A stretch of DNA of 44,965 nucleotides, taken from Folioceros fuciformis. Taxonomy: Eukaryota > Anthocerotophyta > Anthocerotopsida > Anthocerotales. The stretch lies in contig JBNGIO010006186.1 in the NCBI GenBank assembly GCA_049999805.1, positions 52,401-97,365 of the forward strand, read 5' to 3'. Position 1 is the first letter of the stretch. Each line of letters begins with the position of its first letter. This document shows positions 20,337-31,309 of the stretch, piece after piece. Below the pieces are notes generated by a model. The model saw nothing but the letters and a program-made list of their open reading frames with translations, was not told where the DNA came from and did no database searches. The position numbers were made by a program, and so were the translations under genes.

Positions 20337-22404
20337 GGTGGGAAGGACACAAGCTCACCGCTCGTCTTCTCTCTCTCCTCCGCCTCGCAGCCTAACGTGC
20401 TCTGCTGTCTTGTCAGTTGTGGAGTCCGTGAGCAGAGGCAGTGGTTGCAAACGGGACTGAGACTGACACTTTCGGCTATCTTCCCTCCAGAACCCGAGCT
20501 CTCCCACACACAGCTCAATGCTCATGCACTAGAAGCAAGCAGGGATAGTAAGTAACCATGGGAGTGTGCGGATGTCACCGGCCTGGGCACATTCACTACC
20601 CACAAGCCTCAATCCCACCCTAACAACAAACCCACAATCAGCTGCCTCCAGATGGACCCGGGAGCTATACAATTTCGTCAGGGATATACAACAAAGACGA
20701 GGCACACACCCAAAACTTCTTATCCAACTTTCTGTTCACAATGTGAAGAATGACAACAACAACAACCACAACAACACAAAACTATCACCCTCAACAGCAC
20801 AAAACTATCACCACCGAACTCGCGAGAAGACAACAGACACAAGGAGCCAACAAGCACGTCTCACACTTCCACAACAACCCACAGAGCCCAACCCAGCTCA
20901 ATAAAAGAGAGAAACCGCAGCTCCGGAGAAGCTCAAGCGACCCACGACCGCCTTACGCACCACAAGGCCCGAGCGGTGACAGACGCTGGTAGCGGCACTG
21001 CAAGAGAAGCAGGAGAGAGCAAGTGGAAACGAAGGGCGAGAACGGGCCGGGAAGAAGGAAGGAGGGAAGCAGGGAAGGAAGGAAGAGAGAATGTGCAGCA
21101 CTGAGCGTCTGTGAGATGCTGCGGCTTTAAGGCCCTGCCTGCCAGATCGCAGTGGCAGCAGCAGCTGGGATATGGAAAAAGGATTCCCTCTCTTGTGCTG
21201 CTACCGCGGCCCAACTAGACTAAAATGTGGCTTGGGCTTCCGGTTGTCATGAGCCTGCTGGGCCTGCTTGCTTGCTCGCCCAGCCCACCACCCTGGCGGA
21301 GTGCTGTCGTACACGGTAAACCCTCCTCTCCCCCTCTCCCTCCACCACTCTACCAGATGACTCACCTAGGCTGCATACATACGGACGTAACACACGCCAA
21401 GGGCAAAACCATAACCACCGCTGGAACCCGGACCTGCAGTGCTGGACCCGGTCGCCATCGTCGTCTGCAATTTGCGGTCCCGGGCATCCGGGCCACTGCG
21501 ACGGCCCGAATCGGGCTGCCGTCACTCTTGCGTCACTCACCCGCGTGCCCCAGATCTCTCTGCCCTCCGTAGTTTATGAGCCACAACAAGGCCACGCGAG
21601 GCTGGCCAGCGCAGCGCAACGGAAAAGGACGGAATGTAACGGAACACCAAATAGTGGAAACGGAACGGGACATCAGGGTGTCCAGTCCCAGTCCCAGTCC
21701 CAGTCCCAGTCCCAGTCCCAGTTGCTCCCGGGACCGGCCACCGGCGACCGCACGGCGCCGCCTCGCCACTCCGCCGCCGCCACGATGGCCGGTTTCGTGC
21801 CGGCCACGCTCGGGCCGGCAGGGCGGCGTGTGATCCCATCCGGTCCAGCCGGTGCGCAATCGCGGGCTGCCCGGGCTGCCGGCCCACCCCGAGTCTGCAC
21901 ACCATGGGAACACGCTCCGCCTCCGGCGCGCCCGGGCAAGCGGGTCACACGACACTCTCCCGTCATCTCGCATTGCAGCTGCTCGGCTCCCTCCTCCTCC
22001 GTCTGTCAGTGCCAAGCAAACAACGGAAGGCAAAGGTGTAAGCAAAGCAAAGCAACGCGACTACTGTAGTCTCCTGACAGTTGGACACTTCGTCCTCACA
22101 ACTTGCCTGCACCTGCTCCCTTCCCCGTAACGACGGGGCCTGCACTCACCTCCGATTTGCTCATTCAAACTCCTACTCCTGGCGTTCCGTCTTTTAGGGG
22201 CCTAATTCCAGCCTGCCACTTTCTAGAATCATCCTCTTTAATTACACGACTCCGCCCTGTCCTCCTGCAGCCCGACGCACCATCTTTGTTTCCAATGTCC
22301 CCGCACTCTGAGACCTCAGAGCAGGTTCCACATGCTGTAGGAAGGACTCCGCTAATTTTTTTTCTTGAGGGAAGCGGGCAACCCCGCCGGCCGCCTGGTT
22401 AGGG
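20337..22404. other. Upstream region of the S40-like gene, no other gene seen
   Basis: This is probably 5' leader and promoter of the S40-like gene on the minus strand, then GC-rich sequence. It contains an AAC/ACA-rich tract (about 20745-20790) and a CAGTCC hexamer array at 21682-21722. Long frames at 21533-22069 on both strands arise from high GC and the hexamer array and carry no domain. Confidence 0.35.
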
Positions 22405-22593
22405 TTAGCCATAGCCCTCGTACGAAGTCGAGGAGGGGAAGGACGGTTTGGAGATAGGCGTTGGCGCGCTTGGCAACTGCGTGGTGATGGTTCCGTGAAG
22501 CTTCGTCTGCGATGACGTGCCCGTACTCTTGGCCTTAATGGCGTCGGGAGACTGATTGAACACCTTGCCATGTGTGTCGGTATGTATGTACAC
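22405..22593 (-). CDS. Small hypothetical ORF or downstream exon
   Basis: A 62-codon frame ending at TAA has protein-like composition (VFNQSPDAIKAKSTGTSSQT, then LHGTITTQLPSAPTPI, ending SYEGYG). It lies 170 bp beyond the WSS1-like stop on the same strand. It might be an alternative last exon of that gene, part of its 3' UTR, or chance. I do not recognise a family. Confidence 0.2.
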   Translation of the reverse strand: MYIHTDTHGKVFNQSPDAIKAKSTGTSSQTKLHGTITTQLPSAPTPISKPSFPSSTSYEGYG

Positions 22594-22763
22594 TTGTACC
22601 CTAATTAACCAGCATACACCTTGTTTGGCCTCTGGAGGCTATGTGTGTCATACAAGAGAACTTCAAGCGTGAGAGAAGTTAATGGGCTGAGCCTGTCAGT
22701 AGAAGGCGGAAATGTTGGAGAGAGTCCGCATCCTAGGATTATACAATTCGCAGCAGGTATGTA

Positions 22764-24533
22764 CTATGTTCCAGCCGGGCCTCTGGCGGCAACGGGGGGA
22801 CCATAGGAGAATCTCCACTGGCCACATGCCTCACAAGTGTCTAGCAGCACTGTGTTTTCCAGAGTGCACTGTCTGCAGGTCCAGGTTTTCGAGGACTTTG
22901 AGGCTTTATTAGGGAGTGGAGGAATGGTTGGAGCAGTTGAGGTGGTGTGGGTTTCGTGTTTGTCCTTGACTGCACTGCAAGCTGCACAGTTGGTTAATAC
23001 GACTGGATTTTGGAGAGTGCACCGACTGCACGTCCAGATTGTGTCACTGTCCTGCTGCTTTGATGTTCCACAAGCGCCACACACGAGGGCAGTTGGCTGA
23101 AAAAAACATTGACACCAGTTTGATGAGTGAGGCATCCAGCACTGCAAGGAAGGGGCTTGATTGCAGACACAGTTAGAATGTCGTGACTGAGATCGGAACT
23201 TACATCGTTCAGGAGTGTGCATGTCGAGCATTCCCACATGTCTGATGAGTGACGAGTTGCTTGTGGATGAGCGGTTAGTGGTGTTCGTGGCGGAGAGCTT
23301 CTGCTGCTGGTGCCTTGCCCGAGACTTTGCTGCCCGTGAGAGCTTGATGCAGCATCACGTTCCACCGCTTGCATTGGTGATGTCCCTTTCCCTTTCCTAT
23401 TGGGAGCCTGGTATTGATCTAGGGCTCCTAGGGCTCTCGCATTTTGCTCCTTCCCTGTCGAAGGGCTGTCCGTCAATTCCTGTGCCTTTCGAATGCCATC
23501 TGGTCCCGAGGTTGCAGGAGCTCCACACCAAATATCGTCTCTGAGCCGCCGTTCAGCTGCCATAGCGGCTGCTTGTAATGGGCTCAGATCCCTCATGATG
23601 CTACTGTCCCCTCCTAGCCGGCGAGGTCCTGATGGCATCAGTGCACTTGTGCGGGCTCGCTTCTCAGCGGCAGCCAGAGCTGCTTGGCGAAGTCCAGTTG
23701 GGGGTGGGTTGTGACGAAAGCCTCCCAGTCGTTGGCCTTGGGCGTCGAATCCTGCACCTGTTCCACCGGTGCCTTTGGCAATGAGCTCCTCACATTCCTG
23801 CCAACAGCAAGAGGGAGAATCAGGGACATGGAGGTGGCAACAGCCACTCCAAAACAAGCTGCTTGGATCCTGCTTTCTTGTTCCAAAACCCTGCAACATG
23901 AGTGCTTACCGAAGTGATCTCATCAAGGAGCTTGTAGAACTTGGCATCGTGAGGGCCACACTCAATGTGTGTCAGCTCATGCAGCAAGGTGCCTAACACA
24001 GACTCGTAGGGTAAAAACTCCGACTCTGGCCCGTGCCTCCTCAGCCTGACCAGGATCTTCTGCCCTCCGTTCACGTTCAGTCCCAGCAGCTTCCCATCTC
24101 TTGGACTGCAAGTATTCCAACAAATTCAAACATGAGAGCAAGCAGTAAGGCCACCATCAAACGCCGGACATCACAAATCTCACCACAATCATTTTCACGT
24201 ACTGCCCTAGAGGCTTCCGTTTCAGGCACATCCGCATTGCAGGCTCCTCGCCAAGGAAATCAAGGGTAACGTGGACAAAGTGAAGACTTCCGAACTAAGT
24301 AGGGTTTCCCTACAGTCGTTCCCGCCTGAAAGCTTTACACGCAAAATAATCAGGCAAACCCCCTCTACTCACCAGAATTCACACAGCAAGGGAACCTGCC
24401 ACTTCCGCTTCCTCATGACGGGCTCAACCTGCCATGCTGCATCCTGCAACATCTTATTGGCATCGGCATCTCGCTCCCCTCCAAGGGTTTTGATCTCCCA
24501 TATCTTGTACAAGGCTCCCTCAGCAACAACCAT
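22764..24533 (-). CDS. WSS1: WSS1-type DNA-protein crosslink metalloprotease (WLM domain, 3 RanBP2 zinc fingers)
   Basis: Four exons (24533-24373, 24105-23910, 23797-23204, 23096-22764) with GT-AG introns give 427 residues in consistent phase. The N-terminal WLM protease domain starts with YKIWEIKTLGGERDADANKM. It contains the zinc-protease motif HELTH (residues 96-100) with the third His in GPH (106). A conserved region follows (ALMPSGPRRLGGDSSIMRDL, then SPLQAAAMAAERRLRDDIWC). Three RanBP2-type zinc fingers of the W-x-C-x2-C...C-x2-C form lie at about 307-327 (split by intron 3), 338-358 and 389-409. WSS1/SPRTN-like proteases degrade proteins covalently trapped on DNA, and the fingers bind ubiquitin/SUMO or nucleic acid in relatives. 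The ATG at 24533 matches the family N-terminus; the upstream open frame is likely 5' UTR. It is head-to-head with LHCB7. Confidence 0.92.
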
Positions 24534-24932
24534 GATGAGTCCCTGGAGACAGTTCACTCTCTCCCGCTCGGACTTCCTCGACACTGTGCCACTCCTGGCG
24601 TTCCTCGCACATATGTACGAGACGAACGCATTCGAAAAACATTCCTTTCTAGCAACTTCAGAGCAGATACCGTTGCTCCCGTCGGAAAATGCGTACGCTC
24701 CTTCCTCTTCGTTTGCGTGGGCAACAAGTTTCCGACTTCCAAACTCTTCGATACCAGCCCTGCTACATGGACACTGCTGATGTTTTACCCCTCCGCACCT
24801 CGATTTCATGACGACCGCTACTTTCAACTTTTCTCCGGGTGGGATTCCCTTCTCATGCTACCCTCTGTCATGATCAAGTTGCCTCCATCTTGATCACCAC
24901 CGGTCCAGGCAGTTAGTTCCCGTCCAAGAGAC
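24534..24932. promoter_or_regulatory. Shared head-to-head promoter interval, WSS1-like / LHCB7
   Basis: 399 bp separates the two start codons and must hold both 5' leaders and promoters. No canonical TATA box is evident on either side. Confidence 0.5.
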
Positions 24933-26695
24933 ATGGCGGCTGGATTGTGTATCGCGCCTCTGGGAACCAGGCATCTGCACGTAAGTGCGACCTTTTGCGG
25001 CTTGTTCGGGACGAGAAGACTTCGCGGGTTTTGCTGCGTGGCACGTTGACATTGTCGTGATCTGTGTGTGCTAACCCTCAGAACGTGCTTGTCCTCAGAG
25101 CCACTGGACCGGGCAGCAGATTCGAGTTAGGAAACCGCATTCTAGACATCCACGTTATTCTCGAAAATCTGGCGTGGTGCCATGCAAAGCAGCATGGCAG
25201 GAGGTATGCGACGGATGCCGAACCTTTTCTGCCCGCTTAGAAGCATGGATAGGGGCAGCTGCAAAGGGTTTGATATGGTTGAGGTGCCATCGTCTGATTG
25301 GCGTGGAGCACTCATGGACCTGGAGTGGATGATGAATTCTGTGTGGACTAGCTAGCTGGGGTTTTGGTGTTCTCTGCTCTACCTTTCACGGTGGTGAAGG
25401 CCATCGCCAACAGCTCTCTGGGAGAAAGTATGCAAAACCGTATGAACGAGACCAAAGTAGCTGCTCAGCTGGATGCAGCGAGGATTGAGGCTGCAGAAAG
25501 GCAAGCCCGAGAGGACAGGTGGGCAGTATAGCATCATGCTCCTTTCCACCGTTTGAGTATTGAGGTTTATATCCAGCAAAAAACCTCTCCCCCTCTGCTT
25601 TTGTCGTTGTCGATGATCAGCCTCTTGACCTCCATTCGACATGTTCCTATGGTGCAGCCCTTGGTATGGAGTAAGCAGACCACGCTGGCTGGGACCCATT
25701 TCTTTTGATTATCCTAGCCACTTGAAGGGCGAAGCGCCAGCTGACTACGGATTTGATCTTCTGGGTCTAGGAGAGGATCCGAAGAAATTCAATGTGTATT
25801 TCAAGTGAGCATGCCTCGTCTATGTGTAGAATGGTTTGTGGCTTGGCACTATTCGGTTGTTCCATCTTCTGATAGTGGCATCTGCTGCAGCTCCTCACAC
25901 CTTGGGATCTGGTTTGTTCAGCTTTGAGGTGCTGCATGCACGATGGGCCATGCTAGCAGCTCTGGGTGTAGTGATACCTGAAATACTGGACCGTTTTTGT
26001 GGAGTGTCGTTTTCAGAGCCTGTATGGTGGCGCGTTGGGTACTCTAAGCTTCAGGCAAGGCAGCACACAGCTAGGCTGCATTGTAGGTGTTTAGTTCAGC
26101 AAGATGACGTTTGTCCTGACCGATGGCCACACGTCATCTCCTCCCTTTTAGCCAAGCAGCGTCAATGTGATCTGTATTTGACCAGTTTGCGATGTCGTGT
26201 TGTTGCAGGGAGATACTCTGGACTATCTTGGCATACCAGGCCTCCATATTGCCGGGGCCCAAGGCGTCCTTGTCATCGGCATCTGCCAGGTCCTGCTGAT
26301 GGTATGTAAGAAATGGGATTGGTATCCTGTGTAGAGGAAGTGGTGACATCCGCGAACATGTTCTGATTTGACCTCCATTCCTCCACCAGGTTGGCCCTGA
26401 GTATGCCAGATATTGCGGCATCGAGGCTCTGGAGCCCTTGGGAATCTACCTCCCAGGTGACATCAACTACCCAGGCGGCTGGCTGTTCGATCCTCTTGGT
26501 CTGTCCAGTGACCCAGCCGCATTCCAGGAGCTCAAAGTGAAGGAGATGAAGAATGGACGATTGGCCATGGTAGCATGGCTGGGCTTCTACATACAAGCCC
26601 TGGTCACCAAAGAGGGCCCCGTGGAGAATCTTGTCAACTTCATTGAGGACCCAGAACACAACAACGTGCTAGCGTACACCACCAGCTTGTTCTAA
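24933..26695 (+). CDS. LHCB7: Chlorophyll a/b-binding protein LHCB7
   Basis: Seven exons (24933-24980, 25099-25203, 25352-25518, 25658-25804, 25922-26054, 26209-26301, 26390-26695) give 332 residues. The first two exons encode a basic, Ser/Arg-rich transit peptide. Then come the LHCB7-specific segment [20 protein letters not shown], a charged linker and [20 protein letters not shown]. Helix B carries the chlorophyll-ligand pattern [15 protein letters not shown], and the middle helix is [20 protein letters not shown]. The last helix has [20 protein letters not shown]. The protein would sit in the thylakoid membrane as a minor antenna protein. [19 protein letters not shown] and [12 protein letters not shown] separate LHCB7 from CP26/CP29. 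Intron 5 starts with GCAAGG instead of GT; all other introns are GT-AG. The exon 2 boundaries are inferred from phase and the WQE/LAG junction. Confidence 0.93.
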
Positions 26696-28586
26696 CAGTT
26701 CTCGGATTCGGTGAATCCCATATGATGCAGCGAAACGACTTGATTGTGGCTCGTTCTCTCGGACTGCATCATCAGCGTGTCAGAACAGGCCCTTTTTGCA
26801 ACCCATCATATCCCGGCCTGACGGTGGGTTTGGCTTGGGCTGCGTTGCACCGTGCCGGCTTGGCACAACCGGATATCACGGGCGTCCTTTCCAGTCAGCA
26901 AAACGAAGCAAAACCGACCTGGTATATACTGCATCACCGACACACCACCAAACGCTTATAATGTGCATCACAGTGGCGATGCACCAACCACTGTTCTTCA
27001 CTCGCGTACGACCGGCTTTTGGCCCAGCCTGCACGCTCGGCGCATAGGCAACCCGGTTTTCAACAAGGATTCCGAGGACTGCACGAAGCTGTACGACATC
27101 CCCATAAAATATATTTGACACAAAGCTTGTGGGAGCGGTGGGAAGGGAGTGGCCCCGAGATGGGTCATGCATGTTGTAAAGCACATCAATGGCTGCACCT
27201 GCTATGGGTATTCGTAAAGACCAAGACCCGATTCTCCATCCAAAAAGCGGGATCCAGGAAAGCCAAATGTCAGGGAGGGAAAATAGGACAGAATATTACA
27301 CTAGATGCTGCGAGACCAAGGCACAATAGCAGCAGCAGCAAGCTGGAGAGGGACCTCCTTCGAGTTCAAGCAGGAAGGCCTTCAAAGCTGCAGTAGAAGG
27401 AACTCCTTGGGTGCGTGAAGCCCAAGGTCCCCTATGTTTGACGGTGTTTGGCAATGTCATGGGTGCCCAGCCAACCTCCCTCCCTACCCACGCCCCATGT
27501 CCGATGTAGCACTAGAGCATCGAGGGTGGGTAACAAGAGAGCCGGTTTGGCATAATAACTATGTGCTTGTATCTCTGAAGCTTATCGGATTCTGAAATGA
27601 GAGGGCTACTAGACTAGATACATAAACCGGCCCACAAGCCACGAAACCAACCAGACTTCCAGACTGGAAGCGATCGAGGTGGGACGCTGCAGCGCGACAG
27701 GTCGTGCAGTTTCCCGTGCAGAGCGTGAGAGGAGGCATAAACAGGCGAGCAGTGAAAGGGAGGGAGGCGGGGTGACGTGGGCTCTGTCCCTCCAGGCCAT
27801 GTGGAGCTGTCTGGTAACAGTCCCTGGTTCCTGACCATGAGGGTAAATTTGCGTGGCACGCAGTAAACAGAACGTGGGTGGGTGAAGCTTATGCTGGGTT
27901 AATGCACATGGAAGCAAGTGCGGGCTGATTCAGCGGCTAATCTGGGAGATTCGTGGCTACTGGGCTGGCCTGCCTGGATCTCGCTCGCCCACCAAAATTA
28001 CAGCGCCTGTCGCACTGTTGACAGCCCGTGCCGGCCCGTGTATGTACACACATCCTTTCCTCCCAGAGAACTGCAACAGGATGCATCAAACGAGCTGTAA
28101 CCCTACAATCCCTGTAACATCCTCGATTATGCTCGCCTTTCGGTTACCAACCCTCCGCCTTTTCCTGGTCTGTTCGCCTCCTCCGATGCCTGCACCTCGC
28201 TCCATTTCTCGATCACCTCAGGCATTGAAATCCCCAAACCACGTGCCGCCTGCCTGCGGCACGTTACCAAAGGAGTTTGAAGGCCCGCCGCTCGCCTTAC
28301 CTTCCATGTGTTGGAAATTCTATGTAAATCAGCACAAAAGACAAGCCCCGGTATTTAATGGCCTCCCAATTCCTTTGCTCCTCCCATGCGCATCCGAACC
28401 AACCCCTTTCTACGCTCTCTCTTGCATTTTCCATGGAACTCAGGTGCAAGGTGCGAGTAGTCGTACACCGCATACATACGCTACAATATTTTTCATGGGA
28501 GAGTTAGTAGCGATGGTTATTTACACCATGAACAACCGGTATAATATTCCTGTGCTTATTTCTCATACATGCAAACATACATATAT
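26696..28586. other. No recognisable gene (1.9 kb)
   Basis: The left part is the LHCB7 3' flank. Frames in 26700-28680 on both strands lack domains, and the 221-codon frame at 28018-28683 has no family features. No RNA gene was found. Confidence 0.3.
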
Positions 28587-29160
28587 GAGATTCCCAACGT
28601 GTTGGAGACAACTCTCATATAACCCGACAGTCCTCTCCTCTATTGCGGTAGAGGACACTATTGACGGTCCTTTTCTTTGTTAAGGTGGAGGTGCAACACC
28701 TAAGATAAGATGAGATTCTAGCGTGTTTGAGACAACTTTTAATCTATCGGTCCTTTCTTTATGTGAGAGATGAGGTAAGGTCTTGAGGTCTTACGAGGTA
28801 AGGTCTTGAGGTCTTACGAGGTGAGGTCTTGAGGTCTTACGAGGTGAAGTCTCCACCTCAAGATTCTAGCTTGTTTGAGACAACTCTTGATTTGGTTGTC
28901 CTCTCCTTTGATGATAGGTGAGGTGTAATTTGTCAATCCTCTTCTTCGGTAATGGATGAGGTGAGGCCTCTTAAGGTAGAAGCACACTAAGTGAGATTCT
29001 AATCGGCCTCTTAAGGTAGAAGCACACTAAGTGAGATTCTAATCGNNNNNNNNNNCTAATCGGCCTCTTAAGGTAGAAGCACACTAAGTGAGATTCTAAT
29101 CGTGTGTGAGACAACTCTTAATATGACATTCCTCTCTCTTTAGGTGAGATCAGGTAAGAC
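28587..29160. repeat. Layered tandem-repeat block
   Basis: A module of about 65 bp (GAGATTCTAGYGTGTTTGAG, then ACAACTCTTAAT and a pyrimidine-rich end) occurs at about 28587, 28712, 28860 and 29090. Between the copies sit two local arrays. One is three 23-bp units at 28772-28840 (GAGGTAAGGTCTTGAGGTCT + TAC). The other is 40-bp units at 28965-29004, 29005-29044 and 29062-29101, starting GGCCTCTTAAGGTAGAAGCA. Confidence 0.8.
29046..29055. other. Assembly gap (10 N)
   Basis: Ten N inside the 40-bp repeat array. Confidence 1.
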
Positions 29161-29234
29161 AAGTGTCTCTATGAAGATATAACCAACCTCCAACACCTGA
29201 ATGGACCAATGAGGATGAAGAAAACAGATCGCAC

Positions 29235-29410
29235 CCAAGGACTCTAGGTGGGTATATGTCAGACGTCCTCCAAGTGGGTGATGTCGGACTCCATAGTCTG
29301 GTACTTGGCGTATGTCAGACACCCTCGTCTCAATACATCTCGTACTTGGTGTATGACAAACACCCTCGTCTCATACTTGGTGTATGACAAACACCCTCAT
29401 CTTGTACTGA
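29235..29410. repeat. 31-bp-type degenerate tandem repeat
   Basis: Copies of TACTTGGTGTATGACAAACA followed by CCCTCGTCTCA occur two to three times, preceded by diverged TATGTCAGAC copies. It may be part of a mobile-element terminal region. No ORF or target-site duplication was identified. Confidence 0.6.
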
Positions 29411-31309
29411 AGATAATATGTGTGCGTGTACGATTCTTTTGTCTCCACAACTCTGCTCGCATTATCGCTCCTAGAATCGCTATCCCCGCGAACCCTTCCC
29501 ACCCACGAGGAGTGCGCAGCTAATGTCTACCATTCTTCTCTACAACCTTAGTCAAAATTGAGGATGGTGGGTACTAGAAGATGAAGATGTGTTAGTCAAA
29601 CATCGTGATTATGTCATATATCTAGATCTAATGTGTGCTTCATATGGATTAGATTTATGAGACACTTGAAGAAGATTATTTTATGTTTACTTAGTTCTTA
29701 TCTATGAGTGAAATCATGAAGATAAGTGTGGTGTACTCAAGAAGGATGGCAACAAGAAGGATGGCAAGGACTGGATGATCTAGTGTTGGACAAGATATTA
29801 TATTAGATGGGGATAGACACTTTAGATTGTTTAAGTGCTAGATGATTAGGTGGTAAGATACGTAAGAACGGAAGGGATGTGAGGTGAGTGGAGGTGATTG
29901 AGGGCGGGTTTGAACGGTTACCATAATGGTGGTGGAGTCAAAAGGCCGATGGGAGCTGAGGGGGGACGGTGTGTCTACCGTCTTTGCCTAGGGGAGTGAT
30001 TAGCGGGTGAGAGAAGGAAGGGAAGGCGAGTGTGCGTTGGAGTCAAGTTGAACAGGGTGGCAATAAAGTGCGAAGAATCGAGGTTTGCGGAGAAAGGGCC
30101 AAAACCGGACGGGGCCGGAGGCCAGGCCAGGGGCCCGGGACGGAGGAAAGCAGCAATTTATTTTTGGGTGGGAAAGAACGTGTGGATCATTCAGCCAGGG
30201 CGCTCGCCCCGGCCCGCCCATCCCGCCTCCTGCTGCTTGCGTTGGGTGCCTTTGGCTGTTCTGCGGTCCGCCACCCTTCTGCCGTCTCTCCTCCAGATCT
30301 ACCTTTGGCTGGCCTGCGCTCGGCAGCGCTGCTCTGCTCTCTGCTGCTCTTCGCCTTCTCCTCTCTGCTGGACTGGACTTGAGTCGGGCCGGATCGGATC
30401 GGCCTGCTTCCTTACTGCCTTGCTTCCTGCTGGCTGCTAACTTTGGCGCGAACCTGCTGGTGGGCGAACTCGGGAGCTGCCGGGTCGAGCCGGGGAGTGT
30501 CTCGGAGGTGGTTGCTGGCTTGGCTCGCTTGTGGGTGTGTTTGTCTTTCGGGAGGATTGCTGGGGGGCGCTTGGATGGTCGCCTGCCTGGTCCAGCATTA
30601 CACTTACACGGCGCTTTCTGCGCCGAGAACGTGAGAGTGTGGCATTGTGGTTGTGGGTGCTGGATCGAGTGGGGGAGGGCTTTGTTGGGCCTCTCGGGGA
30701 GGAAGGGCGCCGAGTTGGGTGGTGTTGTTCCCGCTTCTTGCATGTTGGTGGGCTGTGCGAGTGAGTCTATGATGCAGTGATCTTGTGAGTGTGTGTGCAT
30801 TTTGCCTAACAGATCGCTGCTTCTGGCAGTGGTTTTGTGGGCGGTAGCGTGTTCGGAGCGGGGCGGGAAATGCTGATTTTTGTCGTGGTTTGCAGCGATG
30901 GTGATCGCAAGTGCTGAGGCCAGAGGTGCGAGGACGATGGTGGGCGGCGGCGGCTCTGCTAGAACACGCGTGGTGGGCGCCCCCAGGCGGGGGAAGAATT
31001 CAGGGGGCCTTTAGTGCTTTCCAGCCGGGCTCCATCCAAGCGCTTGATGGTGTGGAGCTATGCTGTTGGAGGAGCTGCCTTTGCCGTCGCAGTGAGGGAA
31101 TTGGAGAGCAGGGGATGCGGAGACGGCACCGAGCCTTGGCTTTGTAAGGTGGTGGGTGCTGCGGACTTGGATGGGTTGCCACGGGCGAAGCATATGCAGC
31201 AGCGTTATCGGGGGAGGCTGTGACGCAAGCTGAACTGACCATATTCTGCTCCAGCATTTCTTGCTCGGGACGGTATTGGATCACGCTCCAGCTCAAGGAT
31301 ACAGGAATC
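29411..31309. other. Upstream region of the TMK-like gene
   Basis: 29411-29990 is AT-rich with a short AGAAGGATGGCA duplication near 29740. 30000-31309 becomes GC-rich and probably holds the promoter and 5' UTR of the kinase gene. Long frames here on both strands (for example 30000-30800 -, 30085-30780 +) follow GC content and have no domains. Confidence 0.35.

Noticed and set aside
21533-22069. 170-174-codon frames on both strands with LG/SQ dipeptide runs
   Set aside because: They are produced by the CAGTCC hexamer array and high GC. There is no recognisable domain.
25836-26309. 157-codon + frame starting before the antenna helix
   Set aside because: It is exon 5 of LHCB7 read with parts of introns 4 and 5. 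The spliced model fits the family throughout.
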